34,895 bases of DNA from Desulfocapsa sp. (GTDB lineage Bacteria > Desulfobacterota > Desulfobulbia > Desulfobulbales > CG2-30-60-27), in assembly GCA_020717925.1 (NCBI GenBank), contig DYDL01000006.1:1-34895 (forward strand), read 5' to 3'. Of the stretch, positions 28,304-34,895 are shown piece by piece. Position 1 is the stretch's first letter. Every line of letters starts with the position of its first letter. Both the position numbers and the translations under genes were made by a program. The notes beneath the pieces were generated by a model. That model made no database searches. It was not told the origin of the DNA and was given only the letters and a program-made list of their open reading frames with translations.

Positions 28304-28591
28304 TTACTTGCCGGTGTTGATCCGGTTCCTAAGAATGCCGGAGGGTTTAAAGGTGATCACCTTGCGGGCCGACAGGATGAGTTCCTCGCCAGTCTGGGGG
28401 TTTCTGCCCCGCCGAGCCCGTTTTTCCTTGACATTGAATTTGCCAAAACCGCTTATCAGGAGGTCTTCCCCGCTTTCCAGGCAATTCTTGCACACTTTGA
28501 GAAAGGCCCGCACCGCTTCGGTTGCCTGCAGCTTAGTCAGGTTATGGTCTTGATATACCTTCTGGACCAGATCGGCTTTTGTTAGAGTCAT
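28304..28591 (-). CDS. HU/IHF family DNA-binding protein (IHF alpha-like)
   Basis: MTLTKADLVQKVYQDHNLTKLQATEAVRAFL...GFGKFNVKEKRARRGRNPQTGE. Confidence 0.93.
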   Translation of the reverse strand: MTLTKADLVQKVYQDHNLTKLQATEAVRAFLKVCKNCLESGEDLLISGFGKFNVKEKRARRGRNPQTGEELILSARKVITFKPSGILRNRINTGK

Positions 28592-28656
28592 CCCGTACCT
28601 TCCTTGCAAAGTATAGAACCAATTATTCTATAACTAACAAGAATCACTAGCATTTG

Positions 28657-29970
<1,314 letters not shown>

Positions 29971-29978
29971 TTATACTT

Positions 29979-31187
29979 CTACTTGATAGCCTCGCCGATC
30001 TTGAAGATCGGCATATAAAGGGCAACGACCAGACCGCCTATCATGCCGCCCAGGAAAACCATCATAAAAGGTTCGATCATTGACGTGAGGTTTTCCACAG
30101 CCTGATCAACCTCCTCGTCATAAAAGTCCGCGATTTTTTCCAGCATGATATCCAGGGCGCCGGTGGACTCGCCGACATTGATCATCTGTACCACCATGCC
30201 GGGGAAGACCCCGGTCTCCTCCAGGGGCTCGGCAATGGCGCGGCCCTCGCTGATGGCGTCCACCACCCGATAAACCGCCTGCTCTATCACCTTGTTGCCG
30301 GAGGTCCGGGCCACCACGTTCAAAGCCTCAAGAATTGGAACGCCGGACTGCAGCATGGTGCCCATGGTCCTGCTGAAACGGGCCACCGCCACCTTACGGA
30401 TCAGCAGACCAATGACAGGCAGCCGCAAAAGGGTGGCATCTATGCGCAGCCGCCCCTTTTCAGTCTTGTAGACTTTTTTAAAGGCCACAACAACAAGCAC
30501 CACAAAGAGAATAAAAAAATGAAATTTTGTTTTGACAAAATTGCTTAAATCCACCACTGCCTGGGTGGCGGCGGGCAAGGCAGCCCCGAACTCGGCGAAC
30601 ATCTTCTCGAACACCGGCACCACGAACACCAGCATGACAACAAAAACAATAATGGAAATGGCCAGACAGATGGCCGGATAGGTCATGGCGCCCTTCACCT
30701 TTTTCTTCAGGGCCATGGCCTTTTCCATAAAAGCGGCCAACCGGTTCAGGATGGTATCAAGGATACCCCCCACCTCACCAGCCTCCACCATGTTGCAGAA
30801 CAGGTTGTCGAAAACGTCCGGATGCTTCTTCATGGCGTCGGCCAGGGTGGAACCCGATTCCACGTCGAGGCGCACCTCGATAAGCAGTTTCTTGAAAGTC
30901 GGGTTGTCCTGCTGCCGACCAAGAATCTCAAGGCTCTGCACCAGGGGCAGGCCGGCATCGATCATGGTAGAGAGCTGTCGGACGAAAATCACCACGTCCT
31001 TGCCGGTGATCTTGGGCCGGAACAATGGAATGTTCGCCAACAGATCCTTGGGGGCCTCCTTGATGGAGTCCGGTGTGATGCGCAATTTCTTGAGGTGAGA
31101 ACGAGCCGCCTGTTCGTCGTGGGCTTCCAGTCTGCCCTTGCGCTTCTCACCATAGGAGTTCGTGCCTTTCCAGATATATACGGGCAT
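29979..31187 (-). CDS. pilC: Type II secretion/type IV pilus inner-membrane protein (PilC/GspF)
   Basis: MPVYIWKGTNSYGEKRKGRLEAHDEQAARSHLKK; FVRQLSTMIDAGLPLVQSLEIL; INVGESTGALDIMLEKIADFYDEEVD. Confidence 0.93.
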   Translation of the reverse strand: MPVYIWKGTNSYGEKRKGRLEAHDEQAARSHLKKLRITPDSIKEAPKDLLANIPLFRPKITGKDVVIFVRQLSTMIDAGLPLVQSLEILGRQQDNPTFKKLLIEVRLDVESGSTLADAMKKHPDVFDNLFCNMVEAGEVGGILDTILNRLAAFMEKAMALKKKVKGAMTYPAICLAISIIVFVVMLVFVVPVFEKMFAEFGAALPAATQAVVDLSNFVKTKFHFFILFVVLVVVAFKKVYKTEKGRLRIDATLLRLPVIGLLIRKVAVARFSRTMGTMLQSGVPILEALNVVARTSGNKVIEQAVYRVVDAISEGRAIAEPLEETGVFPGMVVQMINVGESTGALDIMLEKIADFYDEEVDQAVENLTSMIEPFMMVFLGGMIGGLVVALYMPIFKIGEAIK

Positions 31188-31380
31188 ACAGTATACTCCT
31201 CTAGTTGACAGGAAAACTAAGTGCTCAGAATATATATAGCAAGAAATTCCCAAACACAATAGCAATTTATGAATAAAACCAGCTAAGTTATGGGTCGGAA
31301 AGCTGTCATGACCCAAGCGTGAAAACGGTCCCGTACCAGCCTGTGCAAAATTTTTCAGATCAATGTTGTGCAAGTTTTTG

Positions 31381-31409
31381 TTGACAGAGCACCCTTAATT
31401 CTTTATGTA
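31381..31409 (+). promoter_or_regulatory. Sigma70-like promoter for the PxxKW protein gene
   Basis: TTGACA-N17-TATGTA. Confidence 0.6.
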
Positions 31410-31533
31410 ATTATGCTTTTCTCCGGTCAGAGCATGATGCCATTAATGCCTGGCGCATCCTTGACCGGAACGGAATTTTTATTACGACAAAGCCGGTTTA
31501 CATAGACCGTACCGCCCGAAGGAGGTTTGTACC

Positions 31534-31782
31534 ATGAGCAAAACCGTATCCCAGAACAATTATGCCAGCGGCCTTTTCAATCCGATCATCGAAAAATGCG
31601 AAGGTTGCGAAAGAGTCGTTGAGGTCGCCGCGGCGAAATACTGTAGCGCCTACACCGATCCCTCGGCCAAATGGAGGCTGGGCATCTGCAATTTCGCCAC
31701 CCACCAAAAGCCCGAGACCCTCGTGGTCAAGATCAAGGTCAATCCGCTGAAGGCCTCCAAACGGGCCATGTCTGGCAAGTAA
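31534..31782 (+). CDS. PxxKW family cysteine-rich small protein
   Basis: CEGCERVVEVAAAKYCSAYTDPSAKWRLGICNFATH; SD GAAGGAGG upstream. Confidence 0.85.
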   Translation: MSKTVSQNNYASGLFNPIIEKCEGCERVVEVAAAKYCSAYTDPSAKWRLGICNFATHQKPETLVVKIKVNPLKASKRAMSGK

Positions 31783-31796
31783 AACTTCCCCGAATG

Positions 31797-31829
31797 GGCC
31801 AAGGCCTGACACCTTGTCAGGCCTTGGCC
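31797..31829. terminator. Perfect 15-bp hairpin at convergent gene ends
   Basis: GGCCAAGGCCTGACA-CCT-TGTCAGGCCTTGGCC; no strong T tract. Confidence 0.5.
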
Positions 31830-32374
31830 TTGGGAAAGAGCGAACTCAAGATCTCCTTATCCATCTGCATCTCCCTGAACCTCCCATAGGCCGGCTCAAA
31901 GTGTGCGGGCGTGGCGCCGCCTGCACGCATAAGGTGAACCGCTTCTTCCATGAGGGTCGGAGCCTGCTGGTGTACGGCATGGAAGAGTTTGTCCGTCACC
32001 ATCTGGGGCGATTTTTCATAGGGCGGCGGCGATTTGCCGAGTGCCACCATGACCTGTCCGACCGTGGGACCTCCGATAAGGTCGAATATACTGATAACAT
32101 CGTAAATATCAGCCGCCCGCAGCAACTGGACGACAATCTCTTCATCCAGCCCGGCCAAAAGGTCGGCCAGTTGCCGTCGTCTCTCCGCCTCCTCGTCCTC
32201 CAGCAACAACCTTACGTATGGATGTATCTCGTCCAGAGACAGGGTTCGTCCTCCCGCCGGACTGGCCAACGTCATGCACAAGGCACCCCGCAGCCACTCC
32301 ATCTGCTTTTCCAGGCTGCGGGCCACAAAAGGCAGATATCTCTCATACCATGTCGGCATTTTTATTCCTTGCAC
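31817..32374 (-). CDS. Conserved-looking protein of unknown function
   Basis: 185-aa ORF directly downstream of an HTH/Zn-ribbon gene. Confidence 0.65.
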   Translation of the reverse strand: MQGIKMPTWYERYLPFVARSLEKQMEWLRGALCMTLASPAGGRTLSLDEIHPYVRLLLEDEEAERRRQLADLLAGLDEEIVVQLLRAADIYDVISIFDLIGGPTVGQVMVALGKSPPPYEKSPQMVTDKLFHAVHQQAPTLMEEAVHLMRAGGATPAHFEPAYGRFREMQMDKEILSSLFPKAKA

Positions 32375-32375
32375 C

Positions 32376-32669
32376 TCATCGAGTCATTCTGGCGGCAAAA
32401 AGCGGTTCGCCGATATAGGTGGATCGGCACTGCGGACACTTGCCTGGTTTGGAGCGACAGCGCCGTTCAGCAAAAAGAAAGCCGCAACTCTTGCAGGCGG
32501 CTGGAATAAAAACCAGACGTCCGCCTGCCTGTTTCAAGGTTTTCTCGATATGGACAAGATGGAAAGCCACCTCTTTTTCCCGAATCCCAACGACGCCGGA
32601 AATCTTCAGGGCCGACACCGGCCCCTCGACCAGCATGTCCAGTATTCTCTGACGAATTGTCTGCCCCAT
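32376..32669 (-). CDS. Winged-helix regulator fused to a C-terminal zinc ribbon (COG3357-like)
   Basis: MGQTIRQRILDMLVEGPVSALKISGVVGIREKEVAFHLVHIEKTL...CKSCGFLF...CPQC. Confidence 0.75.
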   Translation of the reverse strand: MGQTIRQRILDMLVEGPVSALKISGVVGIREKEVAFHLVHIEKTLKQAGGRLVFIPAACKSCGFLFAERRCRSKPGKCPQCRSTYIGEPLFAARMTR

Positions 32670-33178
32670 GTCTGCTGTTGACCCTGATTTACGCAACCGG
32701 GAAAACCGGAACGCCTACCGCAATCCTATGCCTCGGAACAACACAGTTAATTGCTTACCATAGGCAGGGAATCCTTGCACGAGCATCATGATAATTTCCA
32801 TTTTCAGTTGCTGGGAATGGCTGTTGCAACCAAACCAAGCGCAGACAAAATTTTCCGCAAAGACATTATTCCGGCAGTCCGGACATTATACGAAAAACCT
32901 TCCGTATTACCGGAAACAATAGCATCGCAGGCCCCGCTTTTTTTACCACTTTGCATCTTCCCGACATGCTTGCCCTGGCAAAAACACATCAATATCATTA
33001 CCAAATATTTAGAGACTAAAATTGTTATATCAAGCAGTTATGTTGAAACTTCAAAAAACATTGCTGCTAAATCTAAAAAAAATGCCGCCATCCTTCCCCA
33101 ATGGCACAACAATTGAATACACAGTATGCAGAGCCTAAATGCAAAACCGCAACAACCTTATTTGTTGGGAGGACTGTG

Positions 33179-33925
33179 ATGAGAAAAAGATTTAGACAAA
33201 CCGTTCTGCTGGCTGCGACCGGCTGCTTACTCCTGGCCGGAAGCGCCATGGCCGCGACAGTCACATTCCCGGATATCTACAAAGATTTTCCAGGATACGC
33301 AACCGCCTATGGCGATCAGATCATCAACCCTGCCGTTGGCGACATGACCGTTACCTATGACGACGCCTCCCGTCAACTGCTGAGCGTCAGCCTGCAGCTT
33401 ACCAACCGCCTCGTCTGGGACACCCTGTTCATCAACGCCGGTTACACCTCGGCCGATGATCAAGAAAAATGGGATTATATCGTATTGGACACCAGCGGCC
33501 TTGCCTCCGGTTCTTTGACCAGGACGCCTCTTGCCGGCTATCCTGTTGCAGCGGCCACCGGTATTTACGAGGTCAACAACGGTTACGACTACACCCTGGC
33601 CACCGAAGGCCGGATCGGTCATCCCAACGGCATCGCCTATGACGACCTAAGCCTGTTATCCCCGTTAAATTCGGGTGGGTACGGGAACAGCATATCGTAT
33701 TTCAATCAAGCTGAAAAATACTCTGGCAGAAACTGGGACACCCTGACCTATGACTTTAGAGGGCTGGAAATCACCCTGGGTCAGGATTTTGTCATTGCCT
33801 ACGCTCCATGGTGCGCCAATGACGTAACCACCTCCGCCGTGCCGGAGCCAGCCGCCGGGCTGCTTATTGGCGCCGGCCTGCTCAGCCTGCTTGGCCTGAA
33901 TCGGAGGAAAGCCGTCAAGGCATAA
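33179..33925 (+). CDS. PEP-CTERM sorting domain exported protein
   Basis: Signal peptide LLAATGCLLLAGSAMAA; C-terminal VPEPAAGLLIGAGLLSLLGLNRRKAVKA; SD GGGAGG. Confidence 0.9.
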   Translation: MRKRFRQTVLLAATGCLLLAGSAMAATVTFPDIYKDFPGYATAYGDQIINPAVGDMTVTYDDASRQLLSVSLQLTNRLVWDTLFINAGYTSADDQEKWDYIVLDTSGLASGSLTRTPLAGYPVAAATGIYEVNNGYDYTLATEGRIGHPNGIAYDDLSLLSPLNSGGYGNSISYFNQAEKYSGRNWDTLTYDFRGLEITLGQDFVIAYAPWCANDVTTSAVPEPAAGLLIGAGLLSLLGLNRRKAVKA

Positions 33926-33949
33926 ATTATTGCCATTGCGATCTTTATC

Positions 33950-33995
33950 AAAAAAAGGGTTGCCCACCATCAATGGCTGGGCAACCCTTTTTTTT
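33950..33995. terminator. Bidirectional intrinsic terminator
   Basis: AAAAAAAGGGTTGCCCAcCATcaATGGcTGGGCAACCCTTTTTTTT. Confidence 0.9.
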
Positions 33996-34018
33996 GCAAA
34001 CAACTTTTCACCGTTCTC

Positions 34019-34732
34019 TCAGCGCCGATCCCCCATAAAACGAAGCAGGCTCAGGAACAGGTTGATGAAGTCGAGGTAGAGAGCCAGCGCACCCATGATT
34101 GCGCCCTTTCTGATGGCCACCTCACCCTGCTCCATGATGCCCTGAGTGCCCATCTGGGTGATCTTCTGCACATCATAGGCGGTAAGACCGGTAAAGACGA
34201 GCACCCCTATTCCGGAGATCAGCCATGAAAGCATACTGCTGTTGAGAAATATGTTCACCACCGAGGCGATGATCATACCCACCAGCCCCATGAACATGAA
34301 GGAGCCGAAGGACGACAAATCCTTCTTGGTCACCAGACCATAAACCGCCATGGCCCCGAACATGCCGGCGGTCACAAAAAAGGTGGCAGCCACCGAGGTG
34401 GCGGTATAGAGCAGCAGTATGGACGACAGGGTGGCGCCGTTCAACGCCGAATAGAGCAAAAAAAGCGCGGTGGCGGCCTGGGCGGAGATGCGCTGGATCC
34501 GGGCGGAGAGGTAAAAGACCAGCCCCAGTTCACCGATGACCATAGCGAAAAATACCAGCCGGTTGCCGAAAATCATCTGCTGCGCCACGGCCGAATTGGC
34601 CACCAGCAAGGCTACCAGACCAGTCAGCCCGAGACCCATCGCCATCCAGTTGAAGACCTTGGCAAGAAAAATCGTCGAGGCCTGAGCCCGGGCCTGGGCC
34701 ACGGTCAAAGTGCTATTGCTGTACTGAGTCAT
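34019..34732 (-). CDS. Bax inhibitor-1/YccA family membrane protein
   Basis: Seven TM segments; TGLTAYDVQKI; ALALYLDFINLFLSLLRFMGDRR. Confidence 0.93.
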   Translation of the reverse strand: MTQYSNSTLTVAQARAQASTIFLAKVFNWMAMGLGLTGLVALLVANSAVAQQMIFGNRLVFFAMVIGELGLVFYLSARIQRISAQAATALFLLYSALNGATLSSILLLYTATSVAATFFVTAGMFGAMAVYGLVTKKDLSSFGSFMFMGLVGMIIASVVNIFLNSSMLSWLISGIGVLVFTGLTAYDVQKITQMGTQGIMEQGEVAIRKGAIMGALALYLDFINLFLSLLRFMGDRR

Positions 34733-34895
34733 AAGTCCTGTCCTCCGTATTGCGGTGACATTAATGAAAAGCCGGTGTTATCAAAACATACTGGTAAGAC
34801 ATCCACGCTGGAAAGCCAAGGCAAAACTATCTGCCTCAGAGTTGCAAACAGTCGCCCACCCAGGGCAACACGATCCGGAGAGGACTTGCGCTGCC

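Noticed and set aside
32751-33116. 121-aa plus-strand ORF
   Set aside because: A/T-rich intergenic sequence, no motif and no convincing SD; possibly spurious.

Overview
The window is a compact, housekeeping-rich bacterial chromosome segment. Gene content (PxxKW cysteine-rich protein, PEP-CTERM protein, MptA-type GTP cyclohydrolase, LpxI, many sensor kinases) suggests a Desulfobulbales-like deltaproteobacterium, but this is inference. Most genes are on the minus strand: CarS-like/metallophosphoesterase fusion (cut by the left edge), trmJ, hybrid histidine kinase, rnhA, aminotransferase, truA, argC, rpsI, rplM, tRNA-Gly, a four-gene MptA/GT2/PP-loop/RibD_C-like operon, PAS kinase, der, a kinase/nucleotidyltransferase pair (AmgK/MurU-like), lpxI-lpxA-fabZ-lpxD, an HU/IHF subunit, eno, pilC and a BI-1 family protein. 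Plus-strand genes include a family-4 UDG, hisB, a lipoprotein, TtcA-like and DUF89 proteins, REC-HDOD, PxxKW and PEP-CTERM proteins. The observations I would follow up first are: (1) a cobalamin riboswitch with a terminator/antiterminator platform whose only downstream gene candidate is an unlisted 34-aa ORF; (2) an unannotated structured RNA candidate at about 6957-7113 with its own sigma70-like promoter and tandem terminator hairpins; (3) a tight operon joining an archaeal-type GTP cyclohydrolase to a glycosyltransferase, a Cys-rich PP-loop enzyme and a RibD_C-like reductase; (4) a CDP-archaeol-synthase-like/phosphoesterase fusion missed by the ORF track. No CRISPR array, rRNA or clear mobile element was seen.
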